NCBI RefSeq assembly: GCF_009791395.1
Contig: NZ_WSZK01000012.1
Location: 87,569 to 151,568, forward strand
Reading direction: 5' to 3'
Length of the DNA: 64,000 nt
Origin: Halomarina oriensis
GTDB lineage: Archaea > Halobacteriota > Halobacteria > Halobacteriales > Haloarculaceae
Shown here: positions 18,295-27,272 of the stretch, in pieces
Numbering within the stretch: the first letter of the stretch is position 1
Layout: each line of letters begins with the position of its first letter
Program-made: the position numbers and the translations under genes
The notes under the pieces: model-generated
Databases searched by the model: none
The model's input: only the letters and a program-made list of their open reading frames with translations
Told to the model about the DNA's origin: nothing

Positions 18295-19101
18295 TCAGTA
18301 CGGGACCGTCGGGAGCGCGTGGCCGCCGTCGACGACGAAGTACCCACCGGTCACGTACGCGGCGGCGGGACTGGCGAGAAACAGCGTGAGCGGGACGCAG
18401 TCGGCCGCCTCGCCGAAGCGGTCGGCGGGGATGGTCTCCAGCATGGACTCGGGCAACTGCCCACCGGCGGCCTCCGCGACACCCTCGGTCTCGACGATGC
18501 CCGGCGCGACGGTGTTCGCCCGGATGCCGTGGGCCGCCCACTCGTTGGCGACGGTCTGCATCAGGTTGTGGACGCCCGCCTTCCCCGCCCCGGAGTGGGC
18601 GTGGTACGGCGCGCCACCGACGCTGTTGGTCGCCCCCATCGAGAGGACGACGCCGCCGTCCTCCGCCATCATGTGCTCCCCGACCGCGAGCGTGCAGTAC
18701 GCCGTCCCGTCGAGGATGGTCCCGACGACGGCCCGCCAGCCGTTGGGTGAGAGCGACTCCGTCGGACTGAGGAAGTTCGCCCCGGCGTTGTTCACCAGTA
18801 CGTCGACACCGCCCAACTCCTCGACGACGGTGTCGCGCATCGCCTCGACTTCCTCGTACTCGCGGACGTCGACGGTGGTCGCACACGCGTCCACGCCCCG
18901 CTCTTCGATGGCTTCGGCGACCGGTTCGAGATGCTCCATCGACCGCGAGGCGATGGCCACGTCCGCGCCGTGGTCGGCGAACGCGAGCGCCAGTTCTTCG
19001 CCGATACCGGTGCCACCCCCCGTAATCAGGACGCACTCGCTCTCGAACAGGTCCTCACGAAAGAGGTCGGTGCTCGGCGGCGTGACCGGCCAGTCGCTCA
19101 C
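18295..19101 (-). CDS. SDR oxidoreductase, 2,4-dienoyl-CoA reductase-like
   Basis: 268 residues of the short-chain dehydrogenase/reductase superfamily. The cofactor loop is TGGGTGIGEELALAFADHGAD (GGGTGIG near residue 28) and the strand-4 motif is VLVNNAGANF. The usual catalytic Tyr-x3-Lys is not present. In its place the sequence reads HAHSGAGKAGVHNL, giving Ser-x3-Lys, as in peroxisomal/mitochondrial 2,4-dienoyl-CoA reductases, where the Tyr is elsewhere. NAPGIVETEGVAEA follows. It may therefore reduce an enoyl- or dienoyl-CoA in fatty acid turnover. That substrate is inferred from the missing Tyr and overall similarity. Confidence 0.8.
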   Translation of the reverse strand: MSDWPVTPPSTDLFREDLFESECVLITGGGTGIGEELALAFADHGADVAIASRSMEHLEPVAEAIEERGVDACATTVDVREYEEVEAMRDTVVEELGGVDVLVNNAGANFLSPTESLSPNGWRAVVGTILDGTAYCTLAVGEHMMAEDGGVVLSMGATNSVGGAPYHAHSGAGKAGVHNLMQTVANEWAAHGIRANTVAPGIVETEGVAEAAGGQLPESMLETIPADRFGEAADCVPLTLFLASPAAAYVTGGYFVVDGGHALPTVPY

Positions 19102-19214
19102 GCGTGGTCACCTCGTGTCGAGTCCTCGAACGGGGCGGGTCGGTCGTGGTGCATGGTGACACGCCCGTGACGCCACCGCTTAACTGTGGGTGTCGTCGAG
19201 AGGCCCGCCGTCGG

Positions 19215-19943
19215 TCAGCCGATACGCGTCCCGACCTCCTCCTCGGCGACGAACGCGTCGAGACCGTCGAGGTCGAAGATGGTCGCGGGGACGTCGAGTG
19301 CGAGCAGTTCCTCGACCTTCGCGGCCATCCCGCCGGTGACGTCCGTCGACTCGCTCTCGCCGAGCGCACCGGCGACGTCCGCGAACGACGTCACGTGCTC
19401 GACGACCTCCCCGTCGTCGTCGTAGACGCCCGGGACGGCCGAGCAGAGGCCGACCCGCCGGGCGTCCAGTCGCTCCGCGAGTTCGACGACCAACTCGTCG
19501 CCCGAGAGGATGGTCGCGCCCTTCCCCTCGTGGCCAATAGCGTCACCGTGGAGCACGGGGACGAACCCCTCGCGGAGGAGGGTGCGGACCTGCCCGGTCG
19601 GGAAGACGAGGTCCGCGACGGCGTTGCGAAAGCCCGCCGAGAACGGGTGCACCGGGACGGCGGGGACGGCCTCGGCGTGGAGGGCGTCGAGGACCGCGCC
19701 GTTCAGCCGACACATCGCGTCGTGGATGCCGACGACCTCCGAGTAGTCCTCCGTACCGACGGTCCGGGAGACGCCGTACTCGCTGGCGAAGTGGTGGCCG
19801 AACGACCCGCCACCGTGGACGACGACGAGGTCGTCGTCGACCCCGGCGAGCGCCTGTGCGGCACGCCCCAGCGCCGCCTCGTCGACCGTCTCGGGCGTGT
19901 CCTTGTCGGTGACGACGCTCCCGCCGAGTTTGACGAGAATCAC
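19215..19943 (-). CDS. ipk: Isopentenyl phosphate kinase
   Basis: 242 residues of the amino-acid-kinase fold. The N-terminal ILVKLGGSVVTDK carries the phosphate-binding Lys and Gly loop. HGGGSFGHHFASEYG contains the His that marks isopentenyl phosphate kinases against other members of the fold. SGDELVVELAERL and DVTGGMAAKVEELL are further signatures. It phosphorylates isopentenyl phosphate to isopentenyl diphosphate in the archaeal mevalonate route to lipids. It overlaps the upstream mevalonate kinase stop/start by 4 nt (19940-19943), so the two act as one operon. Confidence 0.93.
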   Translation of the reverse strand: MILVKLGGSVVTDKDTPETVDEAALGRAAQALAGVDDDLVVVHGGGSFGHHFASEYGVSRTVGTEDYSEVVGIHDAMCRLNGAVLDALHAEAVPAVPVHPFSAGFRNAVADLVFPTGQVRTLLREGFVPVLHGDAIGHEGKGATILSGDELVVELAERLDARRVGLCSAVPGVYDDDGEVVEHVTSFADVAGALGESESTDVTGGMAAKVEELLALDVPATIFDLDGLDAFVAEEEVGTRIG

Positions 19944-20926
19944 TCCGCACGCACCCCCTCGCGGTCGAGTTCGGCGCGGAACGCCGCCTCACACCCCGGC
20001 GTGTAGCTGAGTGCCGTCTCCGTGGCCGGCGTGTCGTCGAGGGCGACGATGCAGCCACCGCCGCCCGCGCCCGTCAGTTTCGCACCCATCGCGCCGGCGT
20101 CACGCGCGGCCCACACCATCGCGTCGAGCGAACGCGAGGAGACGCCCAGCGCCGACAGCAGGCCGTGGTCGAAGTTCATCAGCTTCCCCACGGAGGGCAC
20201 GTCGTCGTCGGCCAGTGCTTGCTCGCCCTCGCGGACCACGTCACCGATGGCCTCGACGGTGTCGGCGGCGAAGTCGTACTCGTCGCGCAGCGCCCGGACG
20301 CCGGCGACGAGTTCGCCCGTGTCGCCCGCACCGCCGTCGTAACCGACGACGAACGGCAGGTTCGGCACGTCGTCGATACGCGTACAGTCGTCACCCTCGA
20401 CGCGGACGGCCCCGCCCATCGCCGAGCAGAACGTGTCCGCCCGCGACGCCTGCCCGTCTTGGACCTCGTGTTCGACCCGGTAGGCGCGGCCGGCCACCTC
20501 CTCGGTCGTGAGGTCACAGTCGAGTTCACGCGCCGCGGCGTCGATGGCCGCGACGACGACGGCCGCCGAGGAGCCGAGACCCGCTCCGAGCGGGATGTCG
20601 CTCTCGACGGTCATGTCGAACCCCGCGTCGGGTGTGTCGGCGGCGTCACGAGCCTGTTCGATGGCCCCGTCGACGTACCCCATCGCCGCCTCGACGAGCG
20701 GCGTTGGGACGTTCACGTCGGGTTGCTCGTCCGCGCCGCTGCTGTACTCGACGGTGAACCCGTCGAGGGTGAGGTCCTTCGCCTCGACGCGGAGTCGGTC
20801 GTCGTCGCGGGCCTCGACGGTCACCCGCGCCCGGCGCTCGATGGCGCACGGGACCGCGGGTTCCCCGTAGACGACGGCGTGCTCGCCGAAGAGGTAGACC
20901 TTCCCCGGCGCGCTCGAAACGGTCAT
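19940..20926 (-). CDS. mvk: Mevalonate kinase
   Basis: 328-residue GHMP kinase. The N-terminal APGKVYLFGEHAVVYGEPAVPCA is diagnostic of mevalonate kinase. The ATP loop is IPLGAGLGSSAAVVVA and the C-terminal motif is AKLTGAGGGGCIVAL. It makes phosphomevalonate, the first phosphorylation of the isoprenoid pathway used for archaeal membrane lipids. It is translated from the ATG at 20924-20926 behind its own promoter and is coupled to ipk. With the upstream information-processing genes it forms the usual haloarchaeal cluster. Confidence 0.94.
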   Translation of the reverse strand: MTVSSAPGKVYLFGEHAVVYGEPAVPCAIERRARVTVEARDDDRLRVEAKDLTLDGFTVEYSSGADEQPDVNVPTPLVEAAMGYVDGAIEQARDAADTPDAGFDMTVESDIPLGAGLGSSAAVVVAAIDAAARELDCDLTTEEVAGRAYRVEHEVQDGQASRADTFCSAMGGAVRVEGDDCTRIDDVPNLPFVVGYDGGAGDTGELVAGVRALRDEYDFAADTVEAIGDVVREGEQALADDDVPSVGKLMNFDHGLLSALGVSSRSLDAMVWAARDAGAMGAKLTGAGGGGCIVALDDTPATETALSYTPGCEAAFRAELDREGVRAE

Positions 20927-20949
20927 ACCAGTTACTGCCGGAGGGACCG

Positions 20950-20956
20950 TTTAAAC
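20950..20956 (-). promoter_or_regulatory. TATA box of mvk-ipk
   Basis: The minus strand has GTTTAAAC centred 27-30 nt before the mvk ATG, ideal spacing for a leaderless transcript. It shows that mvk-ipk can be transcribed independently of rpsB, whose stop is about 115 bases upstream. Confidence 0.6.
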
Positions 20957-21040
20957 GTGTCCGAACGACCTCACCCGGCGACGCCGGGAGAGCAGTCGCT
21001 CACCGGGAGAGAACGGGGGAACGTCGAATCGAAAGCGCGC

Positions 21041-21811
21041 TCAGATGTCGGTCTCGAAGTCGTCCAGCGAGTACGCCGGTTCGGCACCGCGGTTGTCGAG
21101 CGTCTCGTTGGCCAGCAGCCAGTAGACGACCGAGAGGGCCTTGCGACCCTTGTTGTTCGTCGGGACGACGAGGTCCACGTTCGACGTGGAGTTGTTGGAG
21201 TCACACATCGCCACGACGGGGATGCCGACGGTGATGGCCTCCTTGACGGCCTGTGCGTCACCGATGGGGTCGGTGACGACCACGACGTCCGGTTCGATGT
21301 AGCCGTCGTACTGGGGGTTGGTCAGCGTGCCGGGGATGAACCGGCCCGTCCGAGCGCGTGCACCGACGGCGTCGGCGAACTTCTCGGCCGGGAACCGACC
21401 GTACTGGCGCGAGGAGGCGACCAGAATCTGCTCGGGGTTGTAGTTCGACAGGAACCGAGCGGCCGTACGGATACGGTCGTCGGTCTGGGAGATGTCCAGC
21501 ACGTAGAGCCCGTCGGTCCGGACGCGGTGGATGAACCGCTCCATGTCCTTGGTCTTCTGCTGGGTCCCGATGTGGGCACCGGCGGCGAGGTAGTCCTCGA
21601 CCGGGATGAGGAGGTCGGCCTCGTCGTCGGGCATGACGTCCTCGTCGAGCACCGGTTCGAGGTCCTCGTCGGCCTCCTCGACCTCGGCGGCGTCCTCGGT
21701 GGCTGCCTCGGGTGCGTCTGCTTCGGCCGCCTCGTCGGCGGCGGGCGTTACTTCGTCCTCGGACTCCTCGGCCTCGTCGACCGCTTCGAGTCCTTCTTCG
21801 TTGTCGCTCAT
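21041..21811 (-). CDS. rpsB: Small ribosomal subunit protein S2
   Basis: 256 residues. The first ~60 are a haloarchaeal acidic extension (Glu/Asp/Ala repeats). The S2 core starts near [21 protein letters not shown] and continues with [26 protein letters not shown] and [15 protein letters not shown]. The archaeal S2/SA form lacks the bacterial coiled-coil insertion. It assembles late on the 30S subunit. It overlaps enolase by 4 nt and is the last gene of the rpsM-to-rpsB transcript before the mvk promoter. Confidence 0.95.
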   Translation of the reverse strand: MSDNEEGLEAVDEAEESEDEVTPAADEAAEADAPEAATEDAAEVEEADEDLEPVLDEDVMPDDEADLLIPVEDYLAAGAHIGTQQKTKDMERFIHRVRTDGLYVLDISQTDDRIRTAARFLSNYNPEQILVASSRQYGRFPAEKFADAVGARARTGRFIPGTLTNPQYDGYIEPDVVVVTDPIGDAQAVKEAITVGIPVVAMCDSNNSTSNVDLVVPTNNKGRKALSVVYWLLANETLDNRGAEPAYSLDDFETDI

Positions 21812-23022
21812 GCGTTTTCCTCGATTCTGATGAGTTCGTTCAGCTTCGCGGTTCGCTCGCCGCCGACCGCGCCCGTCTTGATGAACGGGGCGGCGGTCGC
21901 AACGGCCAGGTGTGCAATCGTCGTGTCCTCGGTCTCCCCGCTCCGGTGGGAGACGACCGCGTCGTACCCGTGGTCGCGTGCCAGTTCGATGGCGTCGAAG
22001 GCGTCGCTCAGCGTCCCGATCTGGTTGGGCTTGACGAGGATGCTGTTGGCCGCACCCTCCTCGATACCCGTCTCCAGTCGGTCGACGTTGGTGACGAACA
22101 GGTCGTCACCGCAGATCAGACAGTCCTCGCCGGGGTGCCCGCTGGCACCAACCCGGTCGGTCAGGTCGGCGAAGCCCTCGTAGTCGTTCTCGTCGAGCGG
22201 GTCCTCGACGTAGACGAGGTCGTACTGCTCGACGAGGTCGGCGACGTAGTCGACCTGCTCGTCGGGCGTGCGCTCGGTGTCGCCGTAGACGTACGACCCG
22301 TCCTCGTAGAGTTCGGTCGCGGCCACGTCGAGGCCGAACCGAATCTCGAAGCCCACCTCCTCGGCGACCTGCGAGACCGCTTCGGCCATCACGTCGAACG
22401 CCTCGGCGTCGTCGATGGCCGGTGCCCACGCGCCCTCGTCGCCCTTCGCGGCGGCCGCGCCACGCTCGGCGAGGACGTCGCGTGCGGCGGCGTGGACGGC
22501 GGCGTTGGCGAACACCGCGTCGGCCACACTGGGTGCGCCGACGGGTGCGGCGAGGAACTCCTGGATGTGCGTCGCGTCGGCGGCGTGTTCGCCACCGCCG
22601 ATGACGTTGCCCAGCGGCGTCGGGAACTCGGTCCCACGGAAGGCACCACCGAGATGCTGGTAGAGCGGTGCGCCGAGCATGTCCGCGCCCGCCTTCGCCG
22701 CGGCCATCGAGATGGCGACGGCGCTGTTGGCTCCGATCTCCGAGAAGTCGTCGGTGCCGTCGGCCTCGCGCAACACGTAGTCGACCGACCGCTGGTCGCC
22801 GGCGTACACCTGCCCCTCCAGTCGCGGAACGGCGAGTTCGCGGGCGTTGGCGATGGCCTCCTCGGCCGGTAGTTCGATGGCCTCGTACTCGCCGGTCGAC
22901 GCGCCCGACGGCGCGGCACCGCGGCCGAACCCACCGCTCTCGGTGGAGACGTCGGCTTCGACCGTCGGGTTGCCCCGCGAGTCCAGGATGCGACGGAGTC
23001 GCACCTCGGTGATGAGCGTCAC
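21808..23022 (-). CDS. eno: Enolase (phosphopyruvate hydratase)
   Basis: 404 residues. It converts 2-phosphoglycerate to phosphoenolpyruvate in glycolysis and gluconeogenesis. The opening [14 protein letters not shown] is the family signature. The metal ligands and acid/base residues fall in [38 protein letters not shown] and [17 protein letters not shown]. The start is the GTG at 23020-23022, because homology begins with [16 protein letters not shown]; the frame extends upstream but is then unlike the family. GTG overlaps the rpoK stop as GTGA. Confidence 0.95.
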   Translation of the reverse strand: MTLITEVRLRRILDSRGNPTVEADVSTESGGFGRGAAPSGASTGEYEAIELPAEEAIANARELAVPRLEGQVYAGDQRSVDYVLREADGTDDFSEIGANSAVAISMAAAKAGADMLGAPLYQHLGGAFRGTEFPTPLGNVIGGGEHAADATHIQEFLAAPVGAPSVADAVFANAAVHAAARDVLAERGAAAAKGDEGAWAPAIDDAEAFDVMAEAVSQVAEEVGFEIRFGLDVAATELYEDGSYVYGDTERTPDEQVDYVADLVEQYDLVYVEDPLDENDYEGFADLTDRVGASGHPGEDCLICGDDLFVTNVDRLETGIEEGAANSILVKPNQIGTLSDAFDAIELARDHGYDAVVSHRSGETEDTTIAHLAVATAAPFIKTGAVGGERTAKLNELIRIEENA

Positions 23023-23198
23023 TGTTGCCCCCGGACGACGGTAAAGGGCAGTGCGCCCGCGTCGTACTCCTCGGCCGCGACGAGGATGGGTTCGGTCTGT
23101 TCGGAGTCCACCAGCACGGGTGCGCCGTAGGACACCTGCAACGCTCGCGCGCCGATGATGCGAGCCTTCTCGTAGCGGTTGTGGTCCTGTTGTACCAT
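23019..23198 (-). CDS. rpoK: DNA-directed RNA polymerase subunit K
   Basis: 59 residues, the archaeal Rpb6/omega counterpart. The core [23 protein letters not shown], cited by its parts [15 protein letters not shown] and SYGAPVL, is the universal segment that clamps the C-terminus of the largest RNA polymerase subunit. The ATG at 23196-23198 overlaps the rpoN stop by one base, and the stop overlaps the enolase GTG. The short length is normal for haloarchaea. Confidence 0.95.
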   Translation of the reverse strand: MVQQDHNRYEKARIIGARALQVSYGAPVLVDSEQTEPILVAAEEYDAGALPFTVVRGQQ

Positions 23199-23392
23199 CA
23201 CTGGTAGGGGGCGACGATGTCGACGAGGTCCTTGTGCGAGACGAGCATGCGTCGGCAGCACGGTCGCTCGACGCCGAGTTCGTCCAGCACCTCGGCCGGG
23301 TTCTCATCGTCCTCTTTCGTGCGCTGCTTGAACTCCTCCCAGTGTTCACCCACGACTTTGCCGCACGTGAAACACCGGACGGGAATCATCAT
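23198..23392 (-). CDS. rpoN: DNA-directed RNA polymerase subunit N
   Basis: 64 residues, the archaeal Rpb10 homologue. The zinc site is visible: CFTCGKVV near the N-terminus and RPCCRRML around residues 44-51, together four cysteines. [17 protein letters not shown] is the classic opening. It helps assemble the D-L-N-P platform of RNA polymerase. The first two codons are both ATG (23392 or 23389); either start is possible. Confidence 0.95.
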   Translation of the reverse strand: MMIPVRCFTCGKVVGEHWEEFKQRTKEDDENPAEVLDELGVERPCCRRMLVSHKDLVDIVAPYQ

Positions 23393-23404
23393 GACTGGGT
23401 CACC

Positions 23405-23803
23405 TCAGCGGTAGGACTTCTGGTAACGCGCCCGAGCCCCAGGACCGCCCCACTTCTTGGATTCGGTCTGGCGGACGTCGTTGACCAGCAGCGAGCGGTC
23501 GAACGTCATGTACGCGTCGCGGAGTTCGGCGTCGTTCGTGAACTCGACGAGGCCACGAGCGATGGCGGTGCGGGCGGCGTCTGCCTGCCCCATCACGCCA
23601 CCGCCGGAGACATCGACGTCGACGTCGACCTGCTCGCGCAGGTCCTCGTCGGCGATGCGGAACGGTTCGAGCATCTTGAGCTGCGCCATCTCCGGCTCGG
23701 TCAGCTCCACGGGCTGTGCGTTGATACGCACGCGGCCCTGGCCCTCGCGGACCGTCGCTCGCGCGATTGCGGTCTTCTTCTTGCCACTCGTGTTGGTTAC
23801 CAT
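23405..23803 (-). CDS. rpsI: Small ribosomal subunit protein S9
   Basis: 132 residues ending in the S9 signature [11 protein letters not shown], whose basic tail reaches the P-site tRNA. The core [19 protein letters not shown] and the N-terminal [21 protein letters not shown] (in parts) are diagnostic. Its start lies a few bases inside the end of rplM, so translation is coupled. L13 followed by S9 is conserved across bacteria and archaea. Confidence 0.96.
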   Translation of the reverse strand: MVTNTSGKKKTAIARATVREGQGRVRINAQPVELTEPEMAQLKMLEPFRIADEDLREQVDVDVDVSGGGVMGQADAARTAIARGLVEFTNDAELRDAYMTFDRSLLVNDVRQTESKKWGGPGARARYQKSYR

Positions 23804-24249
23804 GTGACGTTCGCCCCGATCTGATCGCTGATCTCGCCCAGCGTGACGAATTTGATGTTCGACAGGCGGTCGAGGGAGGTGCCCTCGATGATCTCCGCCT
23901 CGCGGTTCTCGTCGCCCTCGTACGGGTTGCCGACGTACGTCCGGACGTTCTCGAACGCCTCGCGCCCGCGCGGCGTCTTGTACGGGATCATGCCGCGGAT
24001 GGCGCGCTTGAACAGTCGGTCGGGACGCCGGGGGTAGTACGGCCCCTGGTCCGAACCGACGTCGACGCGCTTGCGGTAGACCGACACCACGTCCTCCTCG
24101 TCGCCGGTGATGATGGCCTGCTCGGCGTTGACGACGGCGATGCGCGTGTTGCCGTCCATCGCGCGCTGAGCGACCTCACTGGAGACGCGGCCGAGGATGC
24201 AGTCACGGGCGTCGACGACGAGGTCGGCGTCGAACTCGGCGACGCTCAT
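23797..24249 (-). CDS. rplM: Large ribosomal subunit protein L13
   Basis: 150 residues of archaeal L13 (uL13). The signature segments are [20 protein letters not shown], then [28 protein letters not shown], cited as [18 protein letters not shown]. The acidic C-terminus is a haloarchaeal trait. It overlaps rpl18e by 4 nt and rpsI by 7 nt, within the leftward operon. Confidence 0.96.
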   Translation of the reverse strand: MSVAEFDADLVVDARDCILGRVSSEVAQRAMDGNTRIAVVNAEQAIITGDEEDVVSVYRKRVDVGSDQGPYYPRRPDRLFKRAIRGMIPYKTPRGREAFENVRTYVGNPYEGDENREAEIIEGTSLDRLSNIKFVTLGEISDQIGANVTW

Positions 24250-24593
24250 CGGATCACCCGCACGTCGGAGCCTTCTGGGTTCTGTTCGATTGCCTGTTCG
24301 AGGTCGATGGCCTCACCGACCTGACTGATCTTCGTGCGGGCCGTCCCGGAGAAGTCGACGGCGGCGACGGTGACGTCCTTGCGGAGCGCACCACTGCCGA
24401 GGACCTTGCCGGGAACGATGACGGTCTCGTCTTCCTGGGCGTACCGTTCGATACGCCCGAGGTTGACCTCCGCGTGCGTTCGCCGTGGCGATTCGAGCCG
24501 GTCGGCGACGTCGCCCCACACCGCGGCACCGCTGCGTGCGGCTGCCTTACAGTCGGCGATGAGACTCTGGAGTCTCGGGTTCGTCTTACTCAT
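24246..24593 (-). CDS. rpl18e: Large ribosomal subunit protein L18e
   Basis: 115 residues of the archaeal/eukaryotic L18e (eL18) family with no bacterial counterpart of the same name. Visible segments are [21 protein letters not shown] at the N-terminus and [28 protein letters not shown] (cited as [13 protein letters not shown]) in the core. It is the first protein gene after tRNA-Leu in this cluster. Confidence 0.95.
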   Translation of the reverse strand: MSKTNPRLQSLIADCKAAARSGAAVWGDVADRLESPRRTHAEVNLGRIERYAQEDETVIVPGKVLGSGALRKDVTVAAVDFSGTARTKISQVGEAIDLEQAIEQNPEGSDVRVIR

Positions 24594-24614
24594 AGTTCTG
24601 AATTGTGAGAGAAA

Positions 24615-24699
24615 TGCAGGGAGCAGGATTCGAACCTGCGGACCCCTGAAGGACGGCGCCCTGAACGCCGCGCCGTTGGCCAGACTTGGCTATCCCTGC
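24615..24699 (-). tRNA. tRNA-Leu (anticodon CAG)
   Basis: 85-nt class II tRNA on the minus strand. The 5' acceptor arm GCAGGGA pairs with TCCCTGC at the 3' end, discriminator A. The anticodon loop contains TTCAGGG with anticodon CAG, reading CUG leucine codons. A long variable arm follows, and the T-loop is GGTTCGAATCC. CCA is not encoded. It sits between rpoD and rpl18e, so it is probably processed from, or punctuates, the ribosomal operon transcript. A GTTTTACG box about 30 nt upstream (24725-24732, minus strand) may be an internal promoter. Confidence 0.95.
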
Positions 24700-24797
24700 T
24701 CGCGTTTGTGTGTTGGTGGGTCCCGTAAAACCCCTTTCGGTCCGTCGGCTCTGCGGGGCCTGCGTCATCACCGGGGGATTGGGGGTTCGGGTCATCG

Positions 24798-25547
24798 TTA
24801 CAACTGGACCGCTTCTTCGAGTTCGTCCGCGCGCGCGTACAGCGAGTCGACGGCTTCGAGCACGAGGTCGTCGACGCTCATCGACCCGTCGGTCTCCACG
24901 TCGAAGACGAACGCGCCGGGGACGTCCTCGACGCGCACCTCCTTGCCGGGGTACCGGTTGCGGAGGTCGTTACCGAACTCCTCGGTCGGGACGAGTTCGC
25001 CGTCGTCCTCGATGACGCCACGGATGATCTGTGGCTCGTCGTCCTCGAACTCGCCGAGGTCACCGACGACCTCGACGGTCTGGAGGTGGCGGTAGCCGAC
25101 GGCGACCCCGCCCTGGTGTTTGGCGTGGGTCTTCCCGCGGTCGAGCACCGCTTCGGCCTCCAGTTCGAGGCGCTGGTTCTCCTTGAGGTCGATGATGGGG
25201 ACGTTCTCGTCGGCCGGTTTCACGAGGTCGTCCGCGGAGACGAGGTCGCCGGAGTACGCCGTCGCCGGCCCCTCCACGTCGAGTGCGAGGGTGACGGTCT
25301 CACCCGCCTCGAACTCGCCGGGCGGGGTCGTCAGCGGGACGAGCCCCAGCCGAAGCCCGATCATCTCGTCGAACATCACCGACGAGTTCTCGATGACACG
25401 CAGCGTGTCGATGGAGAGCGTCGGGACGTCCGCGACCATCGCTCGCCGGATACCGTTGGCGAACGCGGGCGTGACACCACGGACGACGAACCGGGCGTCC
25501 CGGTCGTCCTCGGAGCGGTCGATGAACTCCACGTCGAACTCACTCAT
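24798..25547 (-). CDS. rpoD: DNA-directed RNA polymerase subunit D
   Basis: 249 residues, the archaeal alpha/Rpb3 homologue that starts RNA polymerase assembly with subunit L. The family opening appears as [20 protein letters not shown], then [17 protein letters not shown] and [11 protein letters not shown]. There are no cysteines in the whole protein, so the [4Fe-4S] domain found in some archaeal D subunits is absent or cluster-free here, as in other haloarchaea. It follows rpsK with a gap of three bases. Confidence 0.95.
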   Translation of the reverse strand: MSEFDVEFIDRSEDDRDARFVVRGVTPAFANGIRRAMVADVPTLSIDTLRVIENSSVMFDEMIGLRLGLVPLTTPPGEFEAGETVTLALDVEGPATAYSGDLVSADDLVKPADENVPIIDLKENQRLELEAEAVLDRGKTHAKHQGGVAVGYRHLQTVEVVGDLGEFEDDEPQIIRGVIEDDGELVPTEEFGNDLRNRYPGKEVRVEDVPGAFVFDVETDGSMSVDDLVLEAVDSLYARADELEEAVQL

Positions 25548-25550
25548 GGC

Positions 25551-25943
25551 TCAGAACCCGCTGTTTTTCGGCGGTCGGGTGCCGTCGTGTGGGATCGGCG
25601 TGACGTCCTCGATACGACCGATCTCGAGGCCCGCGCGAGCGAGCGCTCGGATGGTCGCCTGCGCGCCGGGACCGGGGTTCTTCTGCAGGTTGCCCCCCGG
25701 ACCACGGACGCGGACGTGGACGCCCTCGATACCCTGCGCGAGGATGTCCTCGGCGACCGTCTCGGCCATCTGCATGGCCGCGTACGGCGACGCCTCGTCG
25801 CGGTTCTGTTTCACGACCGTCCCACCCGAGGACTTGGCGAGCGTCTCCGCGCCCGTCTCGTCCGTGATGGTGATGATGGTGTTGTTGAACGATGCGTGGA
25901 CGTGTGCGATGGCCCAGCGGCCCTCGGGTTCCTGTTGACTCAT
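25551..25943 (-). CDS. rpsK: Small ribosomal subunit protein S11
   Basis: 130 residues. The signatures are [20 protein letters not shown] in the N-terminal part, [10 protein letters not shown], and the C-terminal [18 protein letters not shown]11 binds the platform of the 30S subunit. It overlaps rpsD by 4 nt (25940-25943) and precedes rpoD, the normal S13-S4-S11-RpoD order of archaea. Confidence 0.96.
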   Translation of the reverse strand: MSQQEPEGRWAIAHVHASFNNTIITITDETGAETLAKSSGGTVVKQNRDEASPYAAMQMAETVAEDILAQGIEGVHVRVRGPGGNLQKNPGPGAQATIRALARAGLEIGRIEDVTPIPHDGTRPPKNSGF

Positions 25944-26467
25944 TCTTGACCCTCCGCGCGAGCGGGGTGCAGGTCGTCCGCGAGCGGACTCGTCTCGTCG
26001 AACGCGATGGTGTCTTCCTCGTTCGTCGTCACCGTGTACGACGGGATGCGGACGCGCGAGTCGTCGACGACCACGTGGCCGTGGACGATGAACTGACGCG
26101 CCTGCGTCGGCGTGCTCGCCAGCCCCTTCCGGTACGCGACCGTCTGGAGACGGCGTTCGAGCACGTCCGTCACGTCGAGCGACAGGATGTCGTCGAGGGA
26201 GTCGCTCTCCCCGAGGATACCCTTTCGCTTCAGGCTCGTGAGGAACTCCTGACCGGCCGCTTCGGCGGCCTCGGCGTCACCCTGAGACTCGCCGAGCAGA
26301 CGGCGGGCCTCGCGGCGGTAGTCGCGCAGTTCGGACTGCGCCTTCCAGAGTTCCTCCTTGTTCTTCAGCCCGTATCGACCGGTGAGACCGGACTCCTCGG
26401 CGATGCGTTCGCCCTGGTACGGGTGGTTCGGCGTCTCGTAGAGCTTGGTGTTCTGTCCGAGCGTCAT
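25940..26467 (-). CDS. rpsD: Small ribosomal subunit protein S4
   Basis: 175 residues of the archaeal/eukaryotic S4 (uS4) type. It begins near [19 protein letters not shown] and has [21 protein letters not shown] in the N-terminal region. The S4 RNA-binding domain is [23 protein letters not shown] followed by [16 protein letters not shown] (in parts). It is a primary 16S rRNA binder. It overlaps both neighbours by 4 nt. Confidence 0.96.
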   Translation of the reverse strand: MTLGQNTKLYETPNHPYQGERIAEESGLTGRYGLKNKEELWKAQSELRDYRREARRLLGESQGDAEAAEAAGQEFLTSLKRKGILGESDSLDDILSLDVTDVLERRLQTVAYRKGLASTPTQARQFIVHGHVVVDDSRVRIPSYTVTTNEEDTIAFDETSPLADDLHPARAEGQE

Positions 26468-26961
26468 TCGTCCTCAGCTGCCTCCTCTTTGATGGCTTCG
26501 ACGTTGACCCCGATGGTCCCCTCCGAGCGACCGGTGGACTTCGTCCGCTGGCCGCGGACCTTCTGACCGCGCTGGTGACGGACGCCCTTGTAGGAGCTGA
26601 CCATCTTCATGCGGTTGATGTCCTGTCGGCGGGTCATCTCGAGTTCGTTGCCGACCTCGTGGGTGGTCTCGCCCGTGAAGTAGCCCTTCTGGTGGTTCGC
26701 GAGCCACTCGGGGATGCTGTCGACGTACTCCTCGACGGCCTCGACGACACGCCCGATGACGTCTTCGTCGAGACGGCCGAACGTCGCCGTACGGTCGACG
26801 TCCGCTTTCTCACAGACGATGCGGGCGGTTCGTCGCCCGATGCCGTTCATCTCGCTGAGCGAACGCTCGACGCTCTTGGTCCCGTCGAGGTCCGTCTGTC
26901 CGATACGGACGAAGTAACGAATGTCGTCGTCGTCTTCGCCCTCGGGTTGTTCCTGACTCAT
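26464..26961 (-). CDS. rpsM: Small ribosomal subunit protein S13
   Basis: 165 residues. The S13 core reads [34 protein letters not shown] and the C-terminal basic segment [24 protein letters not shown] short acidic N-terminus and acidic C-terminal tail are halophilic additions. The start ATG at 26959-26961 is just 17 bases after tRNA-Ser, so the tRNA and the ribosomal genes share a transcript that must be processed. Confidence 0.96.
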   Translation of the reverse strand: MSQEQPEGEDDDDIRYFVRIGQTDLDGTKSVERSLSEMNGIGRRTARIVCEKADVDRTATFGRLDEDVIGRVVEAVEEYVDSIPEWLANHQKGYFTGETTHEVGNELEMTRRQDINRMKMVSSYKGVRHQRGQKVRGQRTKSTGRSEGTIGVNVEAIKEEAAEDE

Positions 26962-26978
26962 GTGTTGGTGAATTCGGA

Positions 26979-27061
26979 CGTCGTGGCGGGGATTCGAACC
27001 CCGGAGGCTTGACGCCACTGAGTTAGCAACCCAGCGCCTTAGGCCGCTTGGCTACCACGAC
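26979..27061 (-). tRNA. tRNA-Ser (anticodon GCT)
   Basis: 83-nt class II tRNA on the minus strand. The acceptor GTCGTGG pairs with CCACGAC, discriminator G as usual for tRNA-Ser. The anticodon loop has TTGCTAA with anticodon GCT, reading AGC/AGU. A long variable arm (GTGGCGTCAAGCCTC region) and a GGTTCGAATCC T-loop follow. It leads the S13 ribosomal operon. Confidence 0.95.
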
Positions 27062-27150
27062 TCGCTTTCGTATCTTCGCGTCGGACGCCGCGTCCGCACT
27101 CGGGAGCAGCCCTCCCTACACTGATTGCGTTCGTTCGAACCCAGTGGCGA

Positions 27151-27158
27151 TACTTAAA
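27151..27158 (-). promoter_or_regulatory. TATA box of the tRNA-Ser / S13 operon
   Basis: The minus strand reads TTTAAGTA here, preceded by an A/G-rich stretch (CCTTTCGG on this strand, CCGAAAGG on the other) where a BRE would lie. Transcription would begin about 27125, some 65 nt before the tRNA. It is the only strong A/T box in the 211-base gap between tRNA-Ser and moaA. Confidence 0.55.
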
Positions 27159-27272
27159 CACACCGAAAGGCCAGACCCGTGCGAGAACGCCACACACCGT
27201 GACACTCACGGGATGCGGAACACGCGAGCGACCGAGCGTCGAGAGGATCCGTCGGGGACGAGGGGCCGGTGG

